DNA of 64,000 nucleotides from Megascapheus bottae (lineage: Eukaryota > Chordata > Mammalia > Rodentia > Geomyidae): NCBI GenBank assembly GCA_024803745.1, contig JANJXV010000029.1, forward strand, positions 23,539,530 to 23,603,529. Direction: 5' to 3'. Numbering within the stretch: position 1 is the first letter of the stretch; each line of letters starts with the position of its first letter. The translations under genes were made by a program, and so were the position numbers. The notes under the pieces are model-generated. The model was not told the origin of the DNA. It saw nothing but the letters and a program-made list of their open reading frames with translations, and did no database searches. Shown one piece after another: positions 9,598-21,690 of the stretch.

Positions 9598-11480
9598 CAA
9601 AGAATTAACATAACTAAGAATGTAAAGGACCATTTTGATGAAAACTTTAAAACCCTGAGAAAAGAAATTAAAGCAGAACTGAGGAAATGGAAAAACCTCC
9701 CATGCTCCTGGATTGGAAGAATTAACATCATGAAAATAGAAATCTTGCCAAGGGCTATCTATAAATTCAATGCAATACCCATTAATATCCCAATGTCATT
9801 CTTTAAAGAAATAGAAGAAGCAATCCAAAATTTCATATGGAATAATAAAAGACCCGTAAAGCAAAAACAATTCTTAGTAGAAATAACAGTGTAGGAGGAA
9901 CTTCAATACCAAACTTTAGACTCTATTACAGAGCTACAGTGACCAAAACAATTTTGTACTGGCACAAGAACAGGTCTGAAGACCAATGGAATAGAATTGA
10001 GGACCCAGATATTAACCCACAGACCTATGGCCACCTAATCTTTGATAAGGGAGCCAAAAAAATAGAATGGAAGAAAGACAGCCTCTTCAACGTGGTGCTG
10101 GCAGAACAGGTTAAGCACCTGCAAACAACTAAAGCTGGAACCTTCTTTGTCACCCTGCACTAGAATTAACTCCAAATGGATCAAAGACCTTGAGGTAAAA
10201 GCAGATACACTGAAAACTTTACAAGAAGGATTAGGACATACACTAAGTCTTCTTGACACAAGTTGAAACTTTGTTAATAAAGACCCAGAACTCAACAAAT
10301 CAGAGAAAGGCTGGATACATGGGACTGCATTAAACTGCAAAGCTTCTATATGGGAAAGGACATAGCTAGCAAATTAACTAGAAAGCCTACAGAGTGGGAG
10401 AAGATCTTCATTAACCATAAATGGACAAAGGCCTCATATCTAAAATATGTCCACAGTTCAAAAAATTGAATTACTCCAAAACTTATCTCCAAAGAAACAA
10501 CAATCCCATTAAAAGATGGGCCAATGACTTTCTCTGAAGAAGAAATAAGAATGGCCTATAGACACATGAAGAAACGCTCGACATCTCTTGCCATAAAAGA
10601 AATGCAAATCAAAACAACTCTAAGATTCCACCTCACTTCAGTTAGAATGGCCAGGATCAAGAAATCTAATAACAGATGATGGAGGGGATGTGGCCAGGAG
10701 GGATCTCTACTACACTTTTGGTGGGAGTGCAAACTCATTCAACCACTATGGAAAGCTCCCCTATGACCCAGCAATTCCACTACTTGGCATTTACTCAATC
10801 GTCCAGAAACAAGGACATACTGAATCCACTAGCACAACAATGTTCATTGCAGCACTATTTACCATAGCCAAGATATGGAACCAACCCAGATGCCCCTCAG
10901 TTGATGAGTGGATCAACAAGATGTGCTATTTATACACAATGAAATTCTATGCTGCTGTCAGAAAGAACATCTCATTTGTAAAGAAATGGACTTAGAAAAA
11001 ATCATATTAAGTGAAGTAATCCAGACTCAAAGGAACATAGGCTCAATGGTTTCCCTCATTTGTCATAATCAGTAGAAAACTTGGGCCCTCCTAGCAGAGA
11101 TTTACAATAGCACAAAACCTAGATACATAAGGCCATATGGTAGGACACTAAATAAAAGAACCTCCAGGATATAGAAACAAAAGCCATATTGTTGTCCTTA
11201 ATGTACTATGTTATCTCTCATCTCTTTTGCTGTCCCTTGGTTATCTCATTTTGTTACAGTATTTCACCTTGTTATCTGATATATTGTATATATGCATTTT
11301 TGGTTATTTGAAATCGGGTAGGGAAGGGGGAAAAACAAGATGAGAGGTGGGGTGGAGGGAGGGAAATGGGGACCAAGACATGAGAAAGGGTATCAATGTT
11401 TGTGAAGTAATGCACCTTCTATCTGGTGGATATAATGTAACCCTTCTATTAATTACAGTAAAAAATATATGGAAAAAATT
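9598..11480 (+). mobile_element. L1 3' portion of the twin-primed insertion
   Basis: Runs from late ORF2 (AGGACCATTTTGATGAAAAC) through the ORF2 C-terminus to a full 3' UTR (GGGAGGGAAATGGGGACCAA, CCTTCTATCTGGTGGATATA) and A-rich tail. With the inverted piece it makes one insertion of about 2.2 kb. The likely target duplication is imperfect: ACATTTTATTGTA near 9278-9290 and ATTTCATTGTA near 11477-11488. Confidence 0.92.
9610..10995 (+). pseudogene. L1 ORF2 C-terminal pseudogene
   Basis: Late ORF2 of a LINE-1, the multifunctional enzyme that nicks target DNA and reverse-transcribes L1 RNA. Only the part after the reverse-transcriptase catalytic core remains. The most readable piece (9939-10163) starts with [17 protein letters not shown], typical of this region. 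Frameshifts and stops split the rest into three or four frames. The final readable piece at 10690-10995 contains MFIAALFTIAKIWNQPRCPS. It cannot encode a working product and has no upstream endonuclease domain. Confidence 0.85.
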
Positions 11481-12413
11481 TCATTGTAAAGGTGGGGTAC
11501 TGAGGGGATTACAGTTATGTAAGTAAGGTAATGAGTATATTTCTTTTTGAACATTCTCTTCCAGTTTCACCTCCCTAACCCTCCTCTTTCACAACTTGTA
11601 TAGTTCATTTCTAACATAGTATCTAGTGAATATCACTGTTATATTGGTTCAGCCTTTGTCCCACCAGTTCTGTGATTTCCCTTTCCCTTCCCAAAGTCAG
11701 AAAAACTTGTTAACAAGATAAAGGGTACAAAAATAAATTTAAAAAAACAGTGACAATAGGTGATAAACAAAAGGGAGAAAAGGGAAGAAAAAAGAAAGGA
11801 ACTTCAAACAGTACACTAAAAATCTCTTGTTTCCTTTTCTTGGAGTTAATTTCCATAAGCATCATGTTATATGGTCATATCCACATGTAAAGAGTATAGA
11901 ATTTTTTTCTGTCTCCACTCTTGTCTTTAAATTATACTTTATTATCTTCAAGTAATTGTACAAAGGTTTTATCATTCAACAAATCAGTGTATGAGTACAA
12001 TGCATCTCTCAATTCATGTCAATTCTTCCTTCTCCCCCATTTTTCTTTCAATTTTCTTTATTTCATAGGCTATATATTTAATACTATGACTGCATTCTCC
12101 CCTACTTCCCCTTTCTCCTTTCATCTCCCCACTAGAACTTTCAAATACTAGTTTTCTGGTATTCATTTTTGTATTGTGAGTTAAATTTTCTAAAAAATTA
12201 CACTTTGAATGCTCCCCTACAAGTACCACACTTAGGTTAACTTATATGTATTTGCATACATTCTCCATACGCATTTACTTGCACATTTATATATTAGTTC
12301 TAGCTTTCACATATGAGAGATAACATGCATCATTTTTTCTCTGGGCCTGACTTATTTAATAGTCTTTTTTCCAAGTCCATCCATTTCTATGCAAATGGTA
12401 AAATATGACTCTT
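11481..12413 (-). mobile_element. Old L1 3' UTR, antisense (left half)
   Basis: The antisense 3' end begins at ATTGTAAAGGTGGGGTACTG. It includes TCAAGTAATTGTACAAAGGT (about 11949) and reaches TTCCAAGTCCATCCATTTCT (about 12370). Two other relics of the same subfamily lie at 32790 and 56215. A younger SINE separates it from its other half. Confidence 0.75.
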
Positions 12414-12648
12414 AGCTAGGCACCGGTGGCTCATGCCTATATTCCTAGCTACTCAAGAGGCTGAGATCTGAGGACTATAGTTCAAAACCAGCCCAGGCTG
12501 GAAAGTCTGTGAGACTCTTATGTCCAATTAACCACCAGAGAACCAGAAGTGGTGCTGTGGCTCACGTGGTAGAGCACTAGCCTTCAGCTGAAGAGCTCAG
12601 GGACAGTGCCAGGTGCAGAGTTTAAGCCCCATGACCAACAACACAAAA
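12414..12648 (+). mobile_element. 7SL-Geo SINE inserted in the old L1
   Basis: A good full-length copy: CACCGGTGGCTCATGCCTAT, CCTAGCTACTCAAGAGGCTG, CCAATTAACCACCAGAGAAC, then GGCTCACGTGGTAGAGCACT and AGCTGAAGAGCTCAGGGACA. GACTCTT occurs on both sides (about 12407 and 12650). It is a useful local reference for this family. Confidence 0.93.
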
Positions 12649-12975
12649 AGACTCTTTCTAATGGAAGAGTATGATTCCATTGGGTATATTTAATCACATT
12701 TTCTTGATACATGAACCCCCAGAGGGGCATCTGGGCTGATTCTATATTTGCACTACGGTGAATAGAGTTGCAATGAACATGGTTGCACAGGTGCTTTTAC
12801 TGTATCCTAGTTTACAATCTTTGAGGTAAATGTCTAAGAGTAGAATTTCTGGATTATAGGATAGTCTTATGTTTAATTTTTGAGGAATCTCTATATTGCT
12901 TTTTAGAGTGGTTGAACAAGTTTATATTCCCACTAACAGGAATAGTGGTGAGTACAGAAAACTTTTTAAAATGTT
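12649..12975 (-). mobile_element. Old L1 ORF2 end, antisense (right half)
   Basis: Continues the element at 11481: AGAGGGGCATCTGGGCTGAT, ATAGAGTTGCAATGAACATG and TGGTTGAACAAGTTTATATTC are antisense forms of the ORF2 C-terminal region. It fades out near 12975. Confidence 0.78.
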
Positions 12976-14535
12976 TGATTCATACTGTAGCACTAAACTT
13001 TCTGTTGTTATATTCCCAACAAATTTCATCTCCTCTATTTTAAGAGTTTGCTGGAAATTTCATTTTAAAAGACTAGTGGTTGTTTAGGGTTGATTAATTC
13101 TCTCTGTTGCAACAGAGAAAAAAAGAAATAGATGAATCATCCATGAAGTTAAGGTACCATGAATGGAGAGCCATGTGAGGAAACAGTCTCTTCATAAGAA
13201 GGTATTTCCTCCAGCAAAGCCTTTCACTACTGCTATGCGCTATTCTAAAACTTACTGCTCTGCCCTAGTTACTGGGACAAAATCAAGGAGTATTTAGAAA
13301 GTTCTTTATTATAAAAAATAGCTTTTCCTTTGTAGCTTAAGTGATTTATTGAGAAAATCTACTCTGTTCTGAATGATAAATGCCATCTAGTGTTCTAGTT
13401 CATAACATTTTCTGAGTAACTTTATCAAACCTAGTAGTCTCACTTCATCCAAATGAAATCACAGATATATATTAGATGTGAGTTTAACATGGAAAGGAAA
13501 GAAAATAAAAATGTCCCTATTATATCCCCCATTGAAAAGACTTTTTATAATCAGCACAAGTCTTTCGATGGTGGTTCCTTTAATCATTTGGCTGGTGTAA
13601 AACCATAAGTGACATGCCTTCATAATCATGAAGGGAAGCCAAAAAGTCAATATTAAGTTCACTGAGAGAATATGATGAATTTGCACTATTGTCTGGTCTC
13701 ATTATATTCTTTGTCACAAAAATGAGTTATCGCAGAATTATAATGTCTAATATGTTCTTCTTTATAATACATTCTTATTCACATGACAAGAATTATGACA
13801 AGAGGAGAAAATGGACAAAATTAATCCCGTCTCATGACAGAAAATACTACATCAAATTAACTTGTGACAGGCAAGTATTTCTGTGAAGGCATTTATTGAT
13901 GGCATCTGTCTTATCAGTCTACCTACATCAGTTCTTTATGTGTCTCACCAGGGATCTATCATGGAAAGAACCCTGGGGGAAAAAAAACATTCTCTGAAGA
14001 GAGTTAAGATATAAATGAGAGAAACAATGGTCATATTGTATATGAGCTTTGAAGAAAAATCGATAACTTGCATTTTATAGCACCACTCTTGAACAAATAC
14101 TAGCCTATTTTGTCCCTTTATGAGAATTCTTGCCTGTGAATTTAACAGCAGAAATCTCATAAAAAAAGATAAGAATATCTCCATAGTAAATGAGTTAATG
14201 CCTTTTGGTATCTTTGCTTTCTTATTTGGATCTAAATGATAACCAGTATAGACGATTTCTACAATAATTGAGGTATGAATATTGCTTAACCAAGTTAAAG
14301 TAGCTAGATATAAGAATACAGTGATGTCACTGCATGCAAGAGAAAAATGATCTTGAAGACATCTGACAATAGATAACTATCATTTTTCATATGTGCTCTT
14401 ATATAAATAACCCTGACATAAAAGGCTGGAAATAATGATGCAGATATTACAAAGAACATGGTGCAGTGATGTGTAATATAGCAGAGAGGGATCACTAGCA
14501 AAAAGTAAAAATTCGTTTTCAAAAATGTATTTTGT
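12976..14535. other. Unique AT-rich DNA, no feature seen
   Basis: No SINE, L1 or gene recognised. Open frames of 60-99 codons are unsupported. Confidence 0.45.
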
Positions 14536-14722
14536 GGGGCAGGTAGTTTGGCCTAGTGGTAGAGTGCTTGCCCAGCATACACAAAGACCCAGGTTCAATT
14601 CCTCAGTACCACATAAAAAGAAAAAGCCACAATGGTGCTGTGGCTCAAGTGGTATAGTGCTAGCTTCGAAAAAGCCCAAGGACAGTGCTCATACCCTGAG
14701 TTCAAGCCCCGTTACTGGCAAA
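14536..14722 (+). mobile_element. IDL-Geo SINE (older of a nested pair)
   Basis: TTGGCCTAGTGGTAGAGTGC, GGTTCAATTCCTCAGTACC (B box) and GGCTCAAGTGGTATAGTGCT identify both arms. Its A-rich tail (14721-14736) served as target for the next SINE. Confidence 0.92.
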
Positions 14723-14736
14723 ATTAAAAAAAAGTA

Positions 14737-14931
14737 GGGGCCGGGAGTTTGGCCAAGTGGTTAAAGTGCTTGCCTAGCATGCATGAAGACCCGGGTTCAA
14801 TTCCTCGGTACCACATACATAGAAAAAAGCCGGAAGTGGTGCTGAGGCTCAAGTGGTAGAGCTCTAGCCTTGAGAAACTCCAAGGACAGTGCTCAGGCCC
14901 TGAGCTCAAGCCCAGGACTGGCAAAAAAAAA
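14737..14931 (+). mobile_element. IDL-Geo SINE (younger of a nested pair)
   Basis: Near-consensus dimer starting GGGGCCGGGAGTTTGGCC with B box GGTTCAATTCC and Geo arm GGCTCAAGTGGTAGAGCTCT. Flanked by ATTAAAAAAAAGTA (14723-14736) and ATTAAAAAAAGTA (14932-14944), showing insertion into the tail of the preceding copy. Confidence 0.95.
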
Positions 14932-14954
14932 ATTAAAAAAAGTATTTCATGAAC

Positions 14955-15247
14955 AAGAATGGTGGCTCACCACCTAGTCAGAATATAAAGAGTGGAAGGA
15001 TTTAAGTTGAAGACCAGCCTGGGCAAAAGTTTGTTAGACCCCCTTCTCTCTTACTAAGCTGGACATGGCACACTTTTTTCATTGCACCTCCAAAATAAGC
15101 ATTAACAGGAGGATCGAGATGCAGCCTAAGCCAGGAACAAAAATGAAACTCTAACAAAAGCCAAAGGACTGGGTTATTGTTCAAGTGGTAAAGTACCACC
15201 CAACCTAACACACAAAGGCTCTGACTTCAAATGCTGGTCCCATAAAA
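14955..15247 (+). mobile_element. Old B1-plus-ID dimeric SINE
   Basis: A B1-like left half (AATGGTGGCTCACCACC, GAAGACCAGCCTGGGC) is followed by an ID-like right half (GGGTTATTGTTCAAGTGGTA ... GGCTCTGACTTCAAATGC). The right half lacks the Geo-specific GAGCTGAAGAGCTCAGG segment. A second copy of this type is at 39183-39402 in the opposite orientation. Confidence 0.6.
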
Positions 15248-15267
15248 ATATGTACATCTTTGTTTCT

Positions 15268-15416
15268 TTTCATTTTTATGTTAGTCCTGAGGCTTGAACA
15301 CATGTCCTGGGCACTGTCCCTAAGCATTTTGTTTTGCTCAAGACTAGCGCTCTGCACTGGAGCCACAGCTCCATTTCCAGCTTTTTGGTGGTTAATTGAA
15401 CATAAGGGTCTCACAA
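15268..15416 (-). mobile_element. 7SL-Geo SINE, antisense, part 1 (split by L1 insertions)
   Basis: Antisense Geo arm (TGAGGCTTGAACACATGTCC) and linker (GTTAATTGAACATAAGGGTC), cut off at about 15416. The missing 7SL arm resumes at 16081, about 665 bp away. Confidence 0.85.
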
Positions 15417-15783
15417 TAAGGCAAAACCTAGATACATAAGGCCATATAGGATGAGGCTAAATGAAAGGACCTCCAAGATACAGAAACAAGGTGTGACTGT
15501 TGTTCTTAATGTACTTTGTTATTTCTCATCTCTTTTCTTGGCCCTTGGCTACCTCATATTGCTACAATATCTTACCTTGTTATCTGATATATTGTATATA
15601 TGTTTATTTCTGTATTGGAAATAGGATAGGGTAGGGGGAAAACAAGATGAGGAGAAGGGACGGGAGAGGGAAATGGAGACAAAATCATGAGAAGGGGTGG
15701 CAATAATTGTTAAGGAATGCACCTTCTATCTGGCAAATATAAGGTAACCCTTCTATTAATTACAATAAAATATTTTTAAAAAA
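15417..15783 (+). mobile_element. L1 3' UTR fragment (first insertion into the SINE)
   Basis: Starts at the 3' UTR phrase CAAAACCTAGATACATAAGG and runs to CCTTCTATCTGGCAAATATA and ATTACAATAAAA. Strongly 5'-truncated. Followed by AAGAGAATCTCCAAAG, an imperfect repeat of AAGGGTCTCACAATAAG before it. Confidence 0.9.
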
Positions 15784-15802
15784 GAGAATCTCCAAAGCCA
15801 TG

Positions 15803-16080
15803 TATTGAATGACTGTTGTACTATGTTATCTCTCATCTCTTTTGCCATCCCTTGGTTATCTCATATTGTTACAATAATTCACATTGTTATCTGATATATT
15901 TTATATGTGCTTAATTGGTTATTTGAAATTGGATAGGGAAGGGGGAAATCAAGATAAGCGGGCGGAGGGTGGGAGGGAAATGGGGATCATGTCATAAGAA
16001 AGGGTATCAATGTTTGTGAAGTTATGCACCTTCTATCTGGTGAATATAATGTAACCCTTCTATTAATCACAATAAAAAAG
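15803..16080 (+). mobile_element. L1 3' UTR fragment (second insertion into the same SINE)
   Basis: Begins at TGTTGTACTATGTTATCTCTC and ends with CCCTTCTATTAATCACAATA plus A-tail. It sits within about 20 bp of the first fragment, in the same orientation. Confidence 0.9.
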
Positions 16081-16181
16081 AGTCACAGACAATCCTGCCT
16101 AGACTGTTTTCAAATAGGATTGTCACATCTCAGCCTCTCAGATAGCTAGGATTACAGATGTGAGCCACTAGTGTTCAGTCA
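16081..16181 (-). mobile_element. 7SL-Geo SINE, antisense, part 2
   Basis: Completes the SINE begun at 15268: CACATCTCAGCCTCTCAGAT and AGCTAGGATTACAGATGTGA are the antisense 7SL arm. It ends at TGTTCAG. Confidence 0.85.
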
Positions 16182-16405
16182 CTTCTTAAAAAGCAAAAAT
16201 AAAACTCTTGAAATTTACCAAAGTCCATGATCTGGGTCACAACACTGTAAATTTTTATGGTTTGTAAACTTGCATGCATGCATACTGTACAGGAAAGTTG
16301 TTTGAGTCATAGGTGTCAAATGAAATGTCCATCTTTTGTTTGTCTTGGTGAAATTTACCACTACATTTAACTAATTCATTTTCAGGAACCCATAAAAGAA
16401 GATAG

Positions 16406-16697
16406 TATGGATGTGTTTTATGTCCTTAAGGTACTATGTTATCTCTCATCTCTTTTGCTGTCTCTTGGTTATCTCATATTGTTAGAGTATCTCACTTTGT
16501 TACCTGATATATCAGATATATTTGTATTTGGTTATTTGTAATTGGATAGGGAAGGGGGGAAAACAAGATGAGGGGTTGGGGTGGGAGGAGGGAAATGGGG
16601 ACCAAGACATGTGAAAGGGTATCAATGTATGTGAATTAATGTACCTTCTATCTGTAACCCTTCTATTGATTACAATAAAAATATATGAAAAAAAGAT
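16406..16697 (+). mobile_element. L1 3' UTR fragment
   Basis: GTACTATGTTATCTCTCATC, TTGGATAGGGAAGGGGGGAA and GGGAAATGGGGACCAAGACA are in order, ending ATTACAATAAAAATATATG with an A-tail. A short stretch of the 3' end (about 18 bp around CTGGTGAATATAATG) is deleted compared with the copy at 15803. Confidence 0.9.
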
Positions 16698-19600
16698 GAA
16701 CCCCAAAAACTGAATGCAGAAAATATGGCTTTTGTCATGAAAGAAAACAATCATTTCATTTCTATGTGGGGGTAACTTCTCTGTGGGTGTACTACAACGT
16801 CCACATTAAGCCCCCATTAACCCTAACTTACAAACAGACCTCTGAGTTAGATGACAAATAAGGAAAGATACACATGCACCTAGTCCAATCCCCAGTGACT
16901 ACAACAGCTGCAGTCACACTAAAACACAAGTTCCTCAAGCAAGCCATTGATTAATACCGAAAATGGCTTTACTGATTTCCCTTAGTCAGAAAGGTAATTG
17001 TGTTCAGTGGTGTGCTTCCATGCCAGATTACATACCCACTTGATTTTCCTCAGGTGAACACTAGTAGCATTTGATCAAATGTCATTTTTGTAGGAAAGTA
17101 TGAAACAGGTATGACAAATTTATAAAGTAGAAAATGCCACATTTTCGATGACAACAGAAGTTGCAGTTAAAACCTTGATTTCAAGAATAAGTCCAATGCA
17201 AATAAGACACCTATGCTTCCACATAGATTTGAATCAATGCACATTTACCATTATAATTACCTGGGTTTTGTGGAGAACAACACTAATTACCTGACCTAAT
17301 TTTAGAATGATAAGTTTGGGGGCTGGTATTATTATTCTGAAGACTCTTGTCTGTGCTTAAATGGAAAACTATAATGAAAAAGTGAGACCAAATTGAATTA
17401 AATGTTCTGGTAATTGTTTGATATTTTTATTCAGTAAAACAATATATCTTCTCTTGAACCTGGCATCTTCATTGTAAACAATTACATTTTGAGACTTACT
17501 TATTATAGAAACATATGCGCTGTTCAATAATTTAAAATTACACTTCATAGTAAAACAAAAGAATAACATCTTGTAAATGGGTAACTCACTTGTCCAAGTC
17601 ATTGTCTCAATGCACTATGAGGAATTTAGTAACATTTCATCTAAATTATAACGCATTCTATGGTACTTCCTTCAAATAGTGTAAATGCAATAGAGCTCAC
17701 TTGAACAATTTCACACTGAGGAAAAAATTAATTCCAAGCTAGAAACTTACGTGTATTCAATTTTTAAGAAAACTTACACTCTCATAAGCTGCACATAATG
17801 AAACACTGTCAAAGGGGAAAGAAGAAAATGATTTCATTAAGTCTGAATTTTCAATCATTTACAAATGTACAAATGTTGGCTTTCAGCATGCCTCTGCTGC
17901 TGCCTCTGTGTGGCTTAGCTAGGGAAACCATGTAGCATAGCATATTTATTATCAGATCTGTAGAACTTTTTATTGAGATAATTCCTTACATAATCTTGAA
18001 ACATGAGCTAATATCATATGAGGCAATTACTTTTTTGATAAAGCAGAAGTAAATTACGTTCATGTCGCTCCAGTCTGTGAAGTTATCCAAAAGCCCACTT
18101 TGTTTTGCTGAGGATAGCAAGTCATAGCAAGTCTTTGTTTGGGGATAACACGAGTCAGCTAATGATTCCTTCCATTCCCACAGGCATTTGTAAACCAACT
18201 GGCATCACCTTAATGGCTTCTGCACCTATCTTTGTGGTTGAAACATTCAACACCCTCCTGTTTTCTTCCCTGTATTTCTTTGTTACCCACCAAAACCATT
18301 TCTGATTACACTGGAATGCCAAGACCTTTACTCAGTTTCCAGAGGAAATCCAGTACCATTAAGTATTTATGATTTCTTAGACTTGATTAAGGTTTATACA
18401 ATTCATAATCTCCTGCCATCTATTGGTTCTATCTTGTTTCTCTGTTCCTTTTCCTAGGAACAAGTAAAATCCTTTTCTATGCTGGACATTACTCCACCCA
18501 AACCTGGAACTGTTGATTGTCCAGTTGTGGCTTCTAAAATCAGCAATAATCAAATCCTGTCACAACAAAACAAACCAAAACAAAAATAAACCTCTCTTAA
18601 TTTTTTCATCTTAAGAGGACTCCTAAAGAGACTTAATGTCATTTATTGCACATTCCTACTCTATACCAACAGGTACTTTTCCTTAAATGGTTATGGAATG
18701 GAGATTGCATTGAACATGTAAAGCTCTCACAGTGTTGCAGCATTTAGACTTAAACTGTCCAGGTATCAATTTAATCTTGTAGTTGCTTTATACCAAAGGG
18801 AAATGAAAAACCTCTCAGACTCTCAGTTTCTTCATCTAGAAAATGGGGAAAGTTGTTGCAGTAAATTAGAAGTCAGTTATGACAGGGCAATTGAGGGAAT
18901 GGGAGCAATTTATAGCAGTGTACTAACACTGTCAACTGTCTCTTTATGACCAAAAGCAATGGTATGATATTCACATCAAATCTTCTGAAACATATTGTTT
19001 ACACCTATGAAAAGTGATTTTAAGGATCTCATTGTCTTCAGTCAGTGAACCATTGTTCTGTGGCCAGAAAGCCACTATGAAGACAACTTTTACTTTCTCA
19101 ATGAAAACACTGAAGAATTCATGGAGAAAATCAGAGAGACCAACAAAAAGAATTAGAAGAATTGATTTAAAAAAGAGAAAACTTTCTAGAGGATGATTAT
19201 GACAACTAGGAACAGTCTCATTTGCTGGATGACTTTAAAAAATTAAAGTGTTTATATAAGGAAAACATCAAATGGCTCAATTCCTCATTGTGATATATAT
19301 ATATATTGAATTTTCTATAAAATATTGTTATGTGCCTAATGCATATATTATTTTCATTGTTGAAGAGTTCATCAAGGAATGTAATTATGTTGAGTCTCTG
19401 CATAAAATTGTGTTTATATATAATATTCCAGGAATATCTAAAAGATTATAGAGCCTGAAAAATGCATGAAAGCATTTGTCTCCTTCTTTCATTCCTTCAT
19501 GCAGCTGGGGAAACTGGGAAATCGAGTTTTACATGCAATACCTTGAATATGAATAATCACTCAAAACTCTTGATTGCTAGATGACAGCATTCATAATTCT

Positions 19601-20102
19601 TTTTCATTTCTTGTCAGTAATTCTCACCACTTGCTACACATTAAGATCAGTGTGAGAATATTTCTGAATTAACTACATATATATATATATATCATTATTC
19701 AAACTGTAATTGAATTGCATGTGGTTAACTTTGTCCTCTAATTTATTTAAAAGTTTGTCAAGTGATTTTAATATGTAGCCAGCTAAGGAAAGATAGTTGT
19801 GGTCTAGTCTACACTTCTCTCCATGGAACTTTATCTAAGAGGCAGGAACAAACATAATACACCTGGACATTTTACACTGCTGCCCTCAGCATATCCAAAG
19901 TGTGACCCCAATATCCCCATTTCTCAAAACAACCTCTTAACTCCAACAAAATTCCCATTATTCAAGGCATTATTCATACTATTTCCTCTCTCCTCAGAGA
20001 ACTGTAAGCCACTAGAATAGTATGCATTCAGTGTAAAATATTTCCTCTCACAATTACTTCTTAAATCTTAGAATTTGGGTTTTGTTGTTGTTGCTTTAGG
20101 GG
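16698..20102. other. 3.4 kb largely repeat-free DNA
   Basis: Longest repeat-poor stretch of the left half. It holds two short (AT)n runs (about 19295-19310 and 19676-19693) and one weakly coding-like patch at 19030-19260 described in the findings. No gene, SINE or L1 was recognised. Confidence 0.45.
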
Positions 20103-20320
20103 TTTTTTTTTGCTTTAATATTTTACTAGTCTTGGGGATTGATCTGGGCACTGTCCCTGAGCGTTTGTGGTCAAGGCTAGCACTCTACAAACTTGAGCCC
20201 TAGATCCATCTAAGGCTTTTTATATAGTTTTATGGAAATAGGTAAGTCATCAAAACCAGGATCCTCAAATCTCAGCCTTCTGAGTAGCTAGGATTACAGG
20301 TATTAACCTCAGGCATCCAG
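20103..20320 (-). mobile_element. 7SL-Geo SINE, antisense
   Basis: T run, then CTGGGCACTGTCCCTGAGCG, AAGGCTAGCACTCTACAAAC, and the 7SL arm CTGAGTAGCTAGGATTACAG. Moderately diverged. Confidence 0.85.
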
Positions 20321-20668
20321 ATTTTATTTCCTAAAGCTTTCTGAGGTTTAGCCTTGGGAGTTCTTTAGATCTCTCCAGACAAAATATTGTCTGATTAACT
20401 CAACCACCAAAGTAATTTTATGGTCTAGGTGTCAACTGGTATTTCCAAAATGTATATATGCATATAGTTTATTTCTATTAAAATTACATAAAACTTTCCT
20501 TTACTAGATGAATCTTAAAGTTCTACAGTCTAGTCCCAATTTGCCTTTTTGGGAAGAATATGAAATCAAAATCACAGCAGTGAGAATAGCAAGCACTTTC
20601 CATTGGAGAAGGCAGAGCCAAGTTGAACCAATTAGGCCCATTCTTTCCTAGGATATTTTAACATTGTG

Positions 20669-20715
<47 letters not shown>

Positions 20716-20722
20716 TGTGTGT
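20669..20722. repeat. (GT)n microsatellite
   Basis: About 26 GT units with one TCTG interruption, at the tail side of the next antisense SINE. Confidence 0.97.
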
Positions 20723-20846
20723 AACAATCCTTGGGCTTGAACTTAATGCCTGGGCACTATTTCTGAGTAGAGTAACACTCTACTAATCTACCATTGTAGC
20801 TTCCTAATCTGCTAGGATTACATCTGTGAGCTACCGGTACCTAGAT
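20723..20846 (-). mobile_element. Internally deleted 7SL-Geo SINE, antisense
   Basis: GGGCTTGAACTTAATGCCTG (Geo) is followed directly by CTAATCTGCTAGGATTACAT and GTGAGCTACCGGTACC (7SL arm). The linker and part of both arms are missing. Confidence 0.75.
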
Positions 20847-21494
20847 AGATATTTAAAGATTTGACCTGGAAAGCCAAATTGTTGGTCATACGTTCCTCAA
20901 TACCTCAACTGGAATGGTAAGGATATCAGCATAAAAATAAAACAAAGACAAGAGACAGAGATTTCTGCAGTTAGTTATCTCTAGGGTCTCATGTGTTTAT
21001 TGGCCTAACTGGTTTGTCATACTTCTCACCATTTTTTTGTTCTCTGTTCAATGTATTTTTATTACATATTACATTTTGCTAAAGCCTGTTCCATGTGAAA
21101 TATCACCACTTGGTATCCAAACAGTCCTAACTCAGGCATACAGTATTGTTAGTGATAGCCTGGATGGAATCTTGGTAAAACAGAACTGTGAAAATTCCAG
21201 GATTCTGAATTGAGCAGATAGTAGTGCTTGTTACACAGCAGTCATGAGTGAAACTACCACTGATTGGCTTTCTGATTTGAATTTTGTGCTCCCCAAATCT
21301 ATAGCAACTAAGGACAAGACATTCAACTTGCAGGAAACTTAAGAATGTTGGCTAACTTGTAAAGACTTAGGTACAATAAGTACTACTAAGGAAAGAAAAC
21401 TATCATTAGATACTGCTACTTGAAAGTCTATAATAAGGCTAACACTCAGGTCTTCTAAACAAAGGAATGATACCTTTTGAAAAAAAATCAGTTT

Positions 21495-21690
21495 GTTGGC
21501 TTGATGCTTGTGGTTCACATTCATAATCCTAACTACTCAGGAGGCTGAGCTATGAGGATTACAATGCAAAATCAGCTTAGGCAGATAATTTCATTTAAGT
21601 ATTCTCTCTGATTTGTGGCTCAAGTGGTAGAGTGAAAACTTAGTGTGAAAAAAGCTGAGGTAAGGAGCATGCAAGTCCCAGTAGAGTACA
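21495..21690 (+). mobile_element. 7SL-Geo SINE
   Basis: CATAATCCTAACTACTCAGG, GAGGCTGAGCTATGAGGATT and TGTGGCTCAAGTGGTAGAGT define both arms. It is followed about 80 bp later by the 5' UTR of an L1. Confidence 0.82.

Noticed and set aside
10035..10340. 101-codon minus-strand frame
   Set aside because: Antisense shadow of L1 ORF2. The sense strand carries the family motifs.
14536..14931. tRNA-like genes with A and B boxes
   Set aside because: The B boxes belong to the ID-like arms of dimeric SINEs with A-tails and target duplications. No cloverleaf with matching acceptor stem is seen.
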